A DNA stretch of 64,000 nucleotides from Phycisphaerales bacterium. Its GTDB lineage: Bacteria > Planctomycetota > Phycisphaerae > Phycisphaerales > SM1A02. A program made the translations under genes and the position numbers. Below the pieces are notes generated by a model. That model searched no databases and had not been told where the DNA came from. It saw only the letters and a program-made list of their open reading frames with translations. Shown one piece after another: positions 16,829-25,745 of this stretch (its first letter is position 1; each line of letters starts with the position of its first letter). The stretch covers positions 37,352 through 101,351 of the forward strand of contig JAKVBU010000010.1 in the NCBI GenBank assembly GCA_022446885.1, read 5' to 3'.

Positions 16829-16834
16829 TAGAAT
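16829..16834 (+). promoter_or_regulatory. -10 box, leaderless start of pssA
   Basis: TAGAAT followed by exactly 6 bases (CCCCCG) and the ATG at 16841. It would drive pssA and the overlapping gltX. Confidence 0.6.
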
Positions 16835-16840
16835 CCCCCG

Positions 16841-17803
16841 ATGCGCTTGCGTCAGGACATGGATGATCCAGCGACTCAGTTCGGGGGGGACGACCCCTCC
16901 GAGCGGGGCGGGCGGCGTCGTTCGCGTCGAATCCGCCTTCGAAAACTTGGGCCTACCGGCGTCTGGCCGACGCTGTTCACGCTGGGAAATCTGGTTGCGG
17001 GCTTTACGGCGATTCATTTTGCGGCCAAGCCAGTCATTGCCGGAGAGGCTGTGGCCGGTCCGTGGGGCTGGACGTCATTGACAGTCGCATCGGTGCTGGT
17101 GCTGCTTGGTGCGTTCTTCGACTGTATTGACGGGTCGGTGGCCCGTTTGACGGACGGCGTTACTGAAATGGGCGGGCAACTGGACTCGCTCGCGGATCTG
17201 GTCACGTTTGGGGTGGCCCCGGCCTTCATCACGCTGCATGTGGCCAGCCAGTACATCGGGGTCGAGGGCATCAGTTCGATCGTCAATCCAGACACGGCGA
17301 CCACGCTGGGCAAGATCAGCTGGGCCATCGCCGCCATCTTTGTCTGCTGCGCCGCCCTGCGGCTGGCGAGGTTCAATGTCGAGACGGCCAGCGGGCGATT
17401 GGGTGACACGCTCTCCTTCCGGGGCTTGCCCACACCGGGCGCTGCTGGGGCTGTAGTGGGCCTGGTGCTGATGCACGAACATCTCGCCGTTGTGGCCGGC
17501 AACAATCCTGAGGGCGCGATGTCGATCGTGGTGGGTCTCATCGCCATTGCATTGCCATTTGTTGCACTGCTCGCGGCGATCATGATGGTGTCCACGGTGC
17601 CGTACCGCCATCTGGCCAACCGATACCTGCGGGTGTCTCGATCATTCGGCTATCTCGTTCGGGTCGCGGTGCTGCTGTGCCTTGCGGTGCTGTGGTTGCA
17701 GGAGACAATTGCAGCCGTCTTCCTGCTCTATCTGTGCAGTGGTCCTGTTGATGTGCTGCTCAATCGCGGGCGAGTCGGCCGCGAGCAGGATGTTGCGGCA
17801 TGA
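16841..17803 (+). CDS. pssA: CDP-diacylglycerol-serine O-phosphatidyltransferase
   Basis: A 320-residue integral membrane enzyme that joins CDP-diacylglycerol and serine to form phosphatidylserine. The CDP-alcohol phosphotransferase signature is complete: DCIDGSVARLTDG, then GGQLDSLADLVTFGVAPA (D-x2-D-G-x2-A-R ... G-x3-D-x3-D). About seven to eight hydrophobic segments follow from residue about 45. The QLDSLADL-VTFGVAPA tail is the form seen in PssA rather than PgsA. The N-terminal 40 residues are basic and cytoplasmic. Its stop overlaps the gltX start (ATGA). Confidence 0.9.
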   Translation: MRLRQDMDDPATQFGGDDPSERGGRRRSRRIRLRKLGPTGVWPTLFTLGNLVAGFTAIHFAAKPVIAGEAVAGPWGWTSLTVASVLVLLGAFFDCIDGSVARLTDGVTEMGGQLDSLADLVTFGVAPAFITLHVASQYIGVEGISSIVNPDTATTLGKISWAIAAIFVCCAALRLARFNVETASGRLGDTLSFRGLPTPGAAGAVVGLVLMHEHLAVVAGNNPEGAMSIVVGLIAIALPFVALLAAIMMVSTVPYRHLANRYLRVSRSFGYLVRVAVLLCLAVLWLQETIAAVFLLYLCSGPVDVLLNRGRVGREQDVAA

Positions 17804-19455
17804 TTCGAACACGATTTGCACCCAGCCCGACTGGAGACTTGCATGTCGGCGGGGCACGTAGCGCGCTCTTTTGCTGGGCCTTTGCGCGGCACGAGGCAGG
17901 GCGATTTCTGCTGCGCATTGAGGACACAGATCAGAAGCGATCCTCTGCCGCTGCGGGGCTGGGCTTTCTCGAAGCCCTCGACTGGCTCGGTATTGACTGG
18001 GATGAGGGGCCCGAGCACGGCACAAGTGGCGGCGGCAATACCGGGCCGTACTTCCAATCGCAGCGATTGGAGATCTATCAGGCGCAGATGCAGCGTCTGA
18101 TCGATGCGGGTGTCGCATACAGAGCCTTCGAGACGCCTGAAGAACTTGCCCAGGCCCGGGCCGGGGCCCGCCAGCGCAAGGAGGCCTACCGCTACGACCG
18201 CGCTGCGCTCTCGCTCGATGCCGACACAGTGCAGCAATATCTCGACGAGGGGCGGCCGCACGTCATTCGATTCAAGGTGCCTGATGAGCCGGTGGTGGTG
18301 GTTGATGCCGTGCTTGGAGAAGTTCGGATTGAGGCGGGGGAGTTGGAAGACTTCGTTATTCGCAAGGCTGACGGCTTCCCCACATATCACTTCGCCGTTG
18401 TCGTGGATGATCAGTCGATGGGTGTGACGCATGTGCTGCGTGGTCAGGAACATCTGGCCAACACGCCCAAGCACGTGCTGCTGCAACAGGCACTGGGGTA
18501 CGACACGCCTGTCTATGCCCACGTGTCCCTGATCTTCAATCCAGATGGCTCAAAGATGTCCAAGCGCGACAAGGACAAGGCGCTGCGGGCTGCGGTGCGT
18601 GAGCGCGGTCTGGATGCGCCACCTGCAGGTTGCGGCATCGACACAGATGCGTGGAGCAGTTGGCTGTCGGACAAGACCACCCAATTGGGCCATGAGCAGG
18701 CCGAGGCGCTCGCGGGCGTGCTCGATATTGAGTTGCCCGAGATCAACGTGTCGGACTTTCGGCGGGCGGGCTATCTCCCCGAGGTACTGCTGAACTATCT
18801 GGCGCTTCTTGGTTGGTCGCCAGGAGACGATCGTGAACAGTTCGACAAGGCATTCCTTGTAGAGCACTTCTCGCTGGATCGAATCGTCAAGAGCCCGGCC
18901 AAGTTCGATCGGGCGAAACTCAAGGCGTTCAATCTCGATGCAATTCAAGCCATGGATGCGGATGCGTTCACGACGCGGCTGCGGGCATTTGCCCAGCAAT
19001 TCGAGGGCGCCTTCCTCGAGGCCATGACGCCCGAGCAGTTTGAGACCTTTGCAGGGGCGAATCACGAGCGGTGCAAGACGCTTACGGATCCATTTGATCA
19101 GGGGCGGTTCTTTGTCATGGCTGACGATGAGATCACTTGGCCTGATGTCAAAGGGCTCCGCAAGGCCCTGTGCAAAGGGGATCCCACCGGCTACGAACGC
19201 CTGGAGGCGATTCGCCCGATGCTGGAAGGCCTGAGCGACTGGAGTGCTGCCTCTCTGGAGTCGGCGATTGGTGACTGGGCCAAGTCCAACTGCGAGGGCA
19301 ATCTCGGCCGCATTGCCCAGCCGCTGCGCGTCGCCGTCAGTGGTGGCACCGTCAGCCCGCCGATCTTCGACACGCTGGAGATTCTGGGGCAGGCGGCCGT
19401 CCTGCGTCGGATCGAGCGTTGCCTGGCCCACCAATTGAACACCGCCACCTCCTGA
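17800..19455 (+). CDS. gltX: Glutamyl-tRNA synthetase with a KMSK-loop insertion
   Basis: A 551-residue class I synthetase that charges tRNA-Glu. The HIGH-type motif is HVGGAR (in FAPSPTGDLHVGGAR) and the KMSKR loop is at residues 252-256. GYLPEVLLNYLALLGWS and the anticodon-binding end (QPLRVAVSGGTVSPP, family LRVAVTG) are intact. In ordinary GluRS about 12 residues separate KxSKR from GYLPE. Here there are about 67, so some 55 residues (about 258-313, helical and acidic) are inserted. The gene is otherwise normal, and the missing gatCAB context means charging specificity cannot be told. It overlaps pssA by 4 bases. Confidence 0.93.
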   Translation: MIRTRFAPSPTGDLHVGGARSALFCWAFARHEAGRFLLRIEDTDQKRSSAAAGLGFLEALDWLGIDWDEGPEHGTSGGGNTGPYFQSQRLEIYQAQMQRLIDAGVAYRAFETPEELAQARAGARQRKEAYRYDRAALSLDADTVQQYLDEGRPHVIRFKVPDEPVVVVDAVLGEVRIEAGELEDFVIRKADGFPTYHFAVVVDDQSMGVTHVLRGQEHLANTPKHVLLQQALGYDTPVYAHVSLIFNPDGSKMSKRDKDKALRAAVRERGLDAPPAGCGIDTDAWSSWLSDKTTQLGHEQAEALAGVLDIELPEINVSDFRRAGYLPEVLLNYLALLGWSPGDDREQFDKAFLVEHFSLDRIVKSPAKFDRAKLKAFNLDAIQAMDADAFTTRLRAFAQQFEGAFLEAMTPEQFETFAGANHERCKTLTDPFDQGRFFVMADDEITWPDVKGLRKALCKGDPTGYERLEAIRPMLEGLSDWSAASLESAIGDWAKSNCEGNLGRIAQPLRVAVSGGTVSPPIFDTLEILGQAAVLRRIERCLAHQLNTATS

Positions 19456-19467
19456 GGATGATCGCCC

Positions 19468-20376
19468 ATGCCCGCCTTTGAAGCACTGCTTGATGGTCTG
19501 GTTGATTACGCCGGCCTGTATCCCCCCGCCTCGCTGGACATGCCTGCGATGGTCGAACAGTACGCCATGGCGCTTGCTTCGGAGGAGGCCTGGATGGTGG
19601 GCCGGGTCATCGTGCCGGTGTCTGGCCTTGATGACTTCGAGGATGCCGCAATAGGTGCATTGCCCGGTCATGAAGATGACGACCCCTGGGTGATCAGCGC
19701 TTTGGTGAATGCCGATCAACTCGAGGCCGATCTGGATCGAGTGCTTCGATTCAATGAAGTTCATGCTGAACCGGGCAATGGGCTTGCGCTGATCGACGCT
19801 GTTGAGGTGAAGGCCTCTGATGCCGCCGGCATCGAGTCGATTGCGGCGGCGCTGCCCGAGGGCCTCTTCGCTTTCGTCGAGATCCCTGTCGATCGGGATC
19901 CACGAGGGTTGTTGGCTCAACTTGCCGGAGATGAGTTGGCGGCCAAGGTGCGCACCGGGGGGATCGAGCCGCATCTGTATCCCGACGTGGCCGACGTGGC
20001 GGCCTTCATCGTGCATGCTGCTGCGGCCGAGGTGCCATTCAAGGCCACGGCAGGGATGCATCATCCGCTGCCTAACGACAACCCAGCCGTGCCAGCTCGG
20101 CAGTTGGGGTTCGTGAACGTCTTTCTAGCGGCTGCACTCGCGCAGCATGAGGGTCTTGATGCTGCCGCCGTGGCGCAGGTGCTCGAACTCGACGACCCGG
20201 GCAAGATTGGCTTTGACGGGGCAGAGGCTCGTATCGGCGACCATGTCATCGATGCGGCGTGTATCGAAGAATCAAGACTGACCTTCTGCACCAGTTTCGG
20301 CTCGTGCAGCATTGACGAACCGCGTGACGATCTCGCCGCGCTTGGCTGGCTCGAGGCCCAAGGCCTGCTGGAGTAG
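19468..20376 (+). CDS. Conserved-looking protein of unknown function next to fahA
   Basis: A 302-residue soluble protein with no recognised catalytic family. It has a possible active-site-like segment FKATAGMHHPLP near residue 195 and a C-terminal block FCTSFGSCSIDEPRDDLAALG. The alternating strand-helix pattern and VEIPVDRDPRGLL suggest an alpha/beta barrel, which is only an impression. It ends 4 bases before fahA, so the two are surely co-expressed, and a link to tyrosine/homogentisate breakdown is likely. The maleylacetoacetate isomerase expected in that pathway is not seen in the window, but this protein shows no glutathione-transferase features. Confidence 0.75.
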   Translation: MPAFEALLDGLVDYAGLYPPASLDMPAMVEQYAMALASEEAWMVGRVIVPVSGLDDFEDAAIGALPGHEDDDPWVISALVNADQLEADLDRVLRFNEVHAEPGNGLALIDAVEVKASDAAGIESIAAALPEGLFAFVEIPVDRDPRGLLAQLAGDELAAKVRTGGIEPHLYPDVADVAAFIVHAAAAEVPFKATAGMHHPLPNDNPAVPARQLGFVNVFLAAALAQHEGLDAAAVAQVLELDDPGKIGFDGAEARIGDHVIDAACIEESRLTFCTSFGSCSIDEPRDDLAALGWLEAQGLLE

Positions 20377-20380
20377 CACA

Positions 20381-21652
20381 ATGTCTGATCACGTGGCCCG
20401 CAGTTGGGTTGAATCCGCCAATGATCCAGCCAGTGATTTCCCGCTGGCCAATCTTCCCTGGGGTGTCTTTGCCGGGGCTGATGGCCTTGGTCGCATCGGC
20501 GTGGCCATCGGTGATCGAGTGCTGGATGTACGACGAGCCATCGAGCAAGAGGCGTTGCAGGTGTCACCTGCGACGGCATGTGCCCTGAGCGCCAGCACGC
20601 TCAACGCCCTGATGGGGGCGGGGCAGCCTGCGTGGCGTGAGGCCCGACGGGCGGTGCGTGATCTGCTGGCCGATGGTGCACCCGTTCGCAGCGAGTTGCT
20701 GCATGAACAGTCGCTTGTCGAGATGTTGCTGCCGGCAACCATCGGTGACTACACCGACTTTTATGCCGCTCGCTGCCATGCAACAAACGTGGGTCGCATG
20801 TTCCGCCCTGATGGCGATCCGCTGCTTCCCAATTACCTACATCTTCCCGTGGGGTATCACGGGCGTGCCAGCAGTGTTGTGGTTTCCGGAACCGACATCA
20901 TTCGGCCCCATGGGCAGCTCAAACCCGATGACGGGCCGCCCGTGTTCGGCCCGTGTCGACTGCTGGATCACGAATTGGAATTCGGAGCCTTCGTGGGCAC
21001 CGGAAATGACATGGGGGCACGCGTCTCGATGTCCGAGGCGATGGATCGGCTGTTTGGCATCGTGATTCTCAATGATTGGTCGGCTCGCGACGTGCAGAAG
21101 TGGGAGTACCAGCCGCTTGGCCCGTTCAACGCCAAGAACTTCGCCACGAGCATCTCGCCTTGGGTCGTGACCATTGATGCGCTGAAGCCCTATCGCCGCA
21201 GCGGCCCGGCCCGAGAGGACGGTGATCCGGCAGTGCTGGAGTACCTGCAGCCGGTCACGGAGGACGTGCTCGATGTGCGGTGCGCCGTGACGCTGGCATC
21301 GGCCGACATGCGTGCATCGGGCACGGCTCCGATGCGAATCTCAGAGGGTTCACTGGCGGATCTAACGTGGACCTTCAGCCAGATGCTCGTCCATCACACC
21401 AGCACGGGCTGCCCGATGCGCCCGGGTGATCTGATGGGGTCGGGCACGATCAGTGGCCCGGACAAGTCGGCTCGTGGGTGTCTGCTTGAATTGACTTGGC
21501 GGGGCACTGAGCCCATCGACTTGCCAGATGGAACGCAGCGGCGATTCCTGCTCGATGGCGATGAGCTCACCATTCACGCTTGGTGCGAGCGTGAGGATGC
21601 ACCTCGCATCGGGCTTGGGTCTTGCACCGGCGTCATTCAGGCCGCCAAGTAG
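20381..21652 (+). CDS. fahA: Fumarylacetoacetase
   Basis: A 423-residue hydrolase for the last step of tyrosine catabolism, cleaving fumarylacetoacetate to fumarate and acetoacetate. Family blocks are clear: DFYAARCHATNVGRMF, LPVGYHGRASSVVVSG, DHELEFGAFVGTGN, LNDWSARDVQKWEYQPLGPF and KNFATSISPWVV. Metal-ligand acidic residues (Asp in the first block, Glu in ELE) are conserved. The length is usual for the family. The start at 20381 follows the unknown 302-residue gene by 4 bases. Pathway partners hmgA and hppD are 5.5 kb away on the other strand. Confidence 0.94.
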   Translation: MSDHVARSWVESANDPASDFPLANLPWGVFAGADGLGRIGVAIGDRVLDVRRAIEQEALQVSPATACALSASTLNALMGAGQPAWREARRAVRDLLADGAPVRSELLHEQSLVEMLLPATIGDYTDFYAARCHATNVGRMFRPDGDPLLPNYLHLPVGYHGRASSVVVSGTDIIRPHGQLKPDDGPPVFGPCRLLDHELEFGAFVGTGNDMGARVSMSEAMDRLFGIVILNDWSARDVQKWEYQPLGPFNAKNFATSISPWVVTIDALKPYRRSGPAREDGDPAVLEYLQPVTEDVLDVRCAVTLASADMRASGTAPMRISEGSLADLTWTFSQMLVHHTSTGCPMRPGDLMGSGTISGPDKSARGCLLELTWRGTEPIDLPDGTQRRFLLDGDELTIHAWCEREDAPRIGLGSCTGVIQAAK

Positions 21653-21686
21653 GGGCCGTCAACGAGAGGCTGGCTGACTGTGGGCA

Positions 21687-24600
21687 TCACGGGGTGTCGT
21701 CGCAGGCGCCCCAGTTGGACAGTGGCACCAGCAGATCGTCGATGTTGACAACACCGTTTCCATCGAAGTCTCCGGTGCACGAGCTGCACACGCCCCACTG
21801 ACTGAGCACGATCAGCAGATCGTCGATGTTGACCACGTCATTGCCGTCCATATCACCGACGCAGGGTTCCGCCGAAGCGGGTATCGAGGCATTGGGTGTT
21901 CGTGACAACTGGGTGGACGTTCCTCGCAGGGCGTCAGCGCCGTTGATCGATACGACATCTTCGAGCCCGTCGCCATCGAGATCGCCGGCGCCCAGGAGCA
22001 GGGGATTGGCGCCCAAATCGACGCTGATGCCTTCGGCGAGAAGCAGTTGCTCAAAATCCGTCAGGTTGGAGTCGTTTCGAAGCAGCATGCCCGAGAACTC
22101 GCCGTCTTCGGATGCGCCCAGCATCAGGATGTCGTTATCGCCGTCCTGATCAAAATCAACCATCAGCGGAGCAGCTGCGGCATCGGCTGCGTCCAGCAGC
22201 ACGGCCGGCGCAAGTTGGCTTTCGTCATCGACCAGCAAGATCGAGACGGTGCCGTCAGGGCCCGTGAAGACGAGATCAGTCATGCCGTCAGCATTGAGGT
22301 CTCGGGTCGAGAGGCCGTTGGGAATCGTGCCCACAGGCGTCTCGCTTGCGACAGCCCAGCCGCCACCACCCGTGCGCATCAGCATGCCGCCACCACCCTG
22401 GGTCGTTCCAAATGCCACGCCGAACCAGTCCTTCTGATCTTCATTCTTGGATGGATCGATCACTATTGGAGGGTTGGTCAGGGGAATGGTCAGGCTGTCA
22501 CGGTCACCTCGCAGCGAGAGATTCCAGAGGATCGTGATGGTCGAGTCTTCCAGATCGCCAACGAAGATCTCTGCAGATCCATCTTCATCCGAATCGAGCA
22601 TCGTCAGGCAACTCGGGCTCGAGCCCGTGGCATGGCTGATAGCTGCGCCAAACGTGCCGTCACCGATGCCTGACAGCACGCTGATGCCACCGGCGAAGGC
22701 ATCCGCAGTGGCCAGATCCACATCGCCATCGCCATCGATATCACCGGCGGCGATAGCAACTGGCCCATCGCCAACTGTGATCTGCTGGGCAGAAGAGAAC
22801 CCACCGGCGCCATCATTGAGCAGTACAAGCACCGATCCGGACCCGGTGTCCGGCAGCGTGAGCGCCACATCGGCCAAGGCGTCTCCGTCAAAGTCTTCAA
22901 CCACAATGGCATTGGGTTCGCCGTCCAGATCAATGCTGTCGGGATCGCCGAAACCAAGGATGTTCTCAAACTCGTCCACTTGGACAGAGATGACGCTTCC
23001 ATCGCCGCGGGCCTGCCCGGGATACACAAGTTTGGCGAATCGATCTTCGCCCAGAATCGGCATGAAGGCGACGTCGAAGCGGCCCCCGATGTCGTGTGCC
23101 TGAAGGCACAGGAACTCATCGCCGCTTTGGGGTGACCAGCCGTCCTGCGCGACCACTCGAAGCCCGCCGCTGAGCAAGGCGATTCCCTCCACCCTGAGCA
23201 TGTCCTGTCCGGTCGGAGCAGCATCGATTCGAATCAAGCCGGCGGTTGACCCCATGCCGAACACGTCCGCGACCTGCTCAAACTGGCCTTGAATGACCAG
23301 TTCTCCCGACAACCGCGTGTCCGCATCGCCAGGATCAATCGTACCGAAGTTGTAGACATCAGACTCAATGGTTCCGCTGCCGCTCAGTTGAGCGTCCTGG
23401 AAGAGTGCAGTGCCCAGCACACCTACATCCAGTGTGGCGCCTGCTCCGATTTCGACTGTGCCGTTGTCAACCAGCATGAAGAAGGGCACCGACAGCCTGG
23501 AACCACTGCCTGAAACAAGAACGGAGCCCGAGCCAATGGCGGAATCGCCCACGACGAGATCTCGGGCAATGCAGGTGCCGCCACCAACGACGCTCAACTG
23601 TCCGGTGCCACCGAGGCCGACGGTGAGACCACGCTGGAATGTGGCCAGCGCCTGCTCCCCGATCGTGAGCGAGCCGGCTGTGCCGATCCCTTCGCCCAAC
23701 ATGCCTGCCTGCGCATCCAAAGTGCCATTTGTGAACACGAATGCGGCGTTGTCATCGTCGTCACGTCCAATGATCAGTGACTCGGTGACGTCAGAATTGA
23801 GTTCAAGCGCGTGCCCATCGGCATCGAGGCTGAGTTCGCCAGTTCGATGTTCCAGTCGCAGGCCAAAGCCGTCCGTGTCCATCGTCACATCAACCTCACC
23901 ATCGTGTTCGAAGATGATGGTGCTGGCTGGTCCTGGAATGGCCGGGAACCAGTTGAAGATGTCGCCCCACAGGCCGTCACTGCCGACCCAGAAGCGATCA
24001 CCAGGGCAGGTCGGGCAGGCCGGCACTTCCAGTGGACCGATGTCAACGATGTAGGGGTAGCCAGGGGCGGCTGTACCCATATCCGGAACGGTCTCAACAT
24101 CGACGAAGCGGTAGTTCATCGCCAAATCAAGTGATAACAACTCGAAAAGATCTCCATCTCCATCAAGATCATTTCCGTCGATGAGAACGTACTCGTTGTT
24201 ACCTCGATCAATACATGGTGAGCCCTCACCAAGGCGATAGTCTTCGTCGCCGGTGCCTGCAATGCCATCTGCGCCGAAGGGGTTCATGAGTATCGGATCA
24301 GCGTCTAAACAATCCACGACCGGGAAGTAACCGAGCGGTCCTGCAGTTCCGTTCTTCATGCCATCGATCAGGCAACTCTGAATCTCACCTGGATACCAGT
24401 TGCCCGAGCCGGAGCGGCAAACTGAGTTGCCCCAAGCGCCGGCGACTTCGTCGTCGCGACCATCATTGCCCCAGATGATGCAATTGAACAGAGTGCCATT
24501 ATTGCCCAATTCCACCCCGCCACAGCCGATCTCCCCAGGGGGGTCGCCCACCTGATCCTGTGTGTAATTACCAAACACGAGGCAGTTCGACGCAATCGCC

Positions 24601-25724
24601 CATCGGTCTGCCCAGTCGCCGTCCCCGGAAGTAAGTCTGAACCCCGCACCGGATCCTGCTGAATTTCCCGCAAACACACAATTGTTCAGGCGGACTTTCC
24701 CATGAAAGTGATGTGCCGGAGACGCCGTTCCGCCACCGTAGCGAACGTGGTTGTCGAGAAATCGGCAATTCGAAATCTGGGTGCCCAGCCGCCATTCGTA
24801 GTTTTCATCGGTGCCGCCATCTTGTCCGTTGACGTAGATCGCCGGGCTTGCGATCTTGTGATCCGGCCTTCCGTTCCGTGCCAGCGTGCAATCGTGCATG
24901 AAGCTCGGCGTGCCAGGATTGCCTTTGAAGTACACGATCCAGCCTTCAGCCCAATTGTCAACGATGTCAACACGCTCGAAGGTCACCGGCAGATAATCGG
25001 TCGCGACGATTCCGCCGCGGCTTTCGTTGCCAGGATAGTCAGCGAAATTGTCCTCAATGACACAATCGGTCACGGTGAGGCGATGCTCGATCCAAGCGTC
25101 GTTGGTATGTGACTTGATGGCCACGCCATCTGCTCTGCGCCAACACGTGGAACCATCGGAGTCGTTGTGGCCACCCCGGATCGTGAGTCCATCGAGCACG
25201 ATCGGCCCCACAACAGCGAGATCGTCCGGGTCGTGGTTGTCGCACGTACCCCAACCTTCCAAGCTCAGAAGGAACAGTACATACGCGTTGTCCTGTCGAT
25301 TCTGCCAGTTGGGCAGGTCATTGCCCTCGAGGTCGCCGCTGATGATGGTTGGGTTCGCGACAATATCACGCTCGTCGCGTTGTATCTCCCAGCCACCGAA
25401 TCCGCCGTAGACCTCGACATTGCCACGTGGCACCAGTACGACAGCGCGAGGGTTGTCGCCGTCTTCCCCGAAGGACGGGTCCTCGTCCATACGATAAGAC
25501 GGGAGGTACGTGCCACCACGCAGCCAGATTTCGTCGATGGAATCGCCGTTGTCACGAGCAGCATCGAAGGCGTCCTGCAACACGTTGAATGCTGCGGCCC
25601 ATGTGGTGCCGTCACCACCATCAGGCGCGGAGGCATCAACCCGGAAGATGTCAGCCTGTGTTGATGTCGCGGTAAGACCGATCAGTAGGAAGCCACAAAG
25701 TCGCCTTTGTTTGAACATGTTCAT
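21687..25724 (-). CDS. Giant secreted beta-helix/FG-GAP protein with dockerin-like tail
   Basis: A 1345-residue exported protein. It has a signal peptide (cleavage likely after TSTQA), then a right-handed beta-helix (pectin-lyase-like) region at about 30-580 with repeated short strands and Asn/Gly turns, then a second strand-repeat region (about 590-900, like autotransporter passenger repeats: GSLTIGEQALATF, GTGQLSVVGGGT). An FG-GAP/VCBS-like region follows (about 930-1280; GDIDGDGDVDLATAD, DFDGDALADVAL). The tail has two dockerin/EF-hand-like calcium loops (DMDGNDVVNIDDLL and DFDGNGVVNIDDLL). Such tails are common in Phycisphaerae secreted proteins. No catalytic residues are evident, so adhesion or polysaccharide binding is inferred. 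An in-frame ATG at 25718 is an alternative start. Confidence 0.8.
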   Translation of the reverse strand: MNMFKQRRLCGFLLIGLTATSTQADIFRVDASAPDGGDGTTWAAAFNVLQDAFDAARDNGDSIDEIWLRGGTYLPSYRMDEDPSFGEDGDNPRAVVLVPRGNVEVYGGFGGWEIQRDERDIVANPTIISGDLEGNDLPNWQNRQDNAYVLFLLSLEGWGTCDNHDPDDLAVVGPIVLDGLTIRGGHNDSDGSTCWRRADGVAIKSHTNDAWIEHRLTVTDCVIEDNFADYPGNESRGGIVATDYLPVTFERVDIVDNWAEGWIVYFKGNPGTPSFMHDCTLARNGRPDHKIASPAIYVNGQDGGTDENYEWRLGTQISNCRFLDNHVRYGGGTASPAHHFHGKVRLNNCVFAGNSAGSGAGFRLTSGDGDWADRWAIASNCLVFGNYTQDQVGDPPGEIGCGGVELGNNGTLFNCIIWGNDGRDDEVAGAWGNSVCRSGSGNWYPGEIQSCLIDGMKNGTAGPLGYFPVVDCLDADPILMNPFGADGIAGTGDEDYRLGEGSPCIDRGNNEYVLIDGNDLDGDGDLFELLSLDLAMNYRFVDVETVPDMGTAAPGYPYIVDIGPLEVPACPTCPGDRFWVGSDGLWGDIFNWFPAIPGPASTIIFEHDGEVDVTMDTDGFGLRLEHRTGELSLDADGHALELNSDVTESLIIGRDDDDNAAFVFTNGTLDAQAGMLGEGIGTAGSLTIGEQALATFQRGLTVGLGGTGQLSVVGGGTCIARDLVVGDSAIGSGSVLVSGSGSRLSVPFFMLVDNGTVEIGAGATLDVGVLGTALFQDAQLSGSGTIESDVYNFGTIDPGDADTRLSGELVIQGQFEQVADVFGMGSTAGLIRIDAAPTGQDMLRVEGIALLSGGLRVVAQDGWSPQSGDEFLCLQAHDIGGRFDVAFMPILGEDRFAKLVYPGQARGDGSVISVQVDEFENILGFGDPDSIDLDGEPNAIVVEDFDGDALADVALTLPDTGSGSVLVLLNDGAGGFSSAQQITVGDGPVAIAAGDIDGDGDVDLATADAFAGGISVLSGIGDGTFGAAISHATGSSPSCLTMLDSDEDGSAEIFVGDLEDSTITILWNLSLRGDRDSLTIPLTNPPIVIDPSKNEDQKDWFGVAFGTTQGGGGMLMRTGGGGWAVASETPVGTIPNGLSTRDLNADGMTDLVFTGPDGTVSILLVDDESQLAPAVLLDAADAAAAPLMVDFDQDGDNDILMLGASEDGEFSGMLLRNDSNLTDFEQLLLAEGISVDLGANPLLLGAGDLDGDGLEDVVSINGADALRGTSTQLSRTPNASIPASAEPCVGDMDGNDVVNIDDLLIVLSQWGVCSSCTGDFDGNGVVNIDDLLVPLSNWGACDDTP

Positions 25725-25745
25725 CCCCACTAGTCGTGTTCCTGA

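Larger units (their letters stand above)
16322..16840 (+). other. Intergenic stretch with one weak small ORF
   Basis: About 520 bases without a convincing gene. The best candidate is 16432-16644 (70 codons), which has a GGAGG 9 bases before ATG and an N-terminus that could be a signal peptide, but its codon bias is weaker than its neighbours'. A perfect 12-base palindrome AGACGTACGTCT lies at 16702-16713. The right edge holds the pssA promoter. No tRNA or terminator was seen. Confidence 0.4.

Noticed and set aside
22047..22673. Plus-strand ORFs over the giant dockerin gene
   Set aside because: They are shadows of the strong minus-strand coding with its clear repeats.
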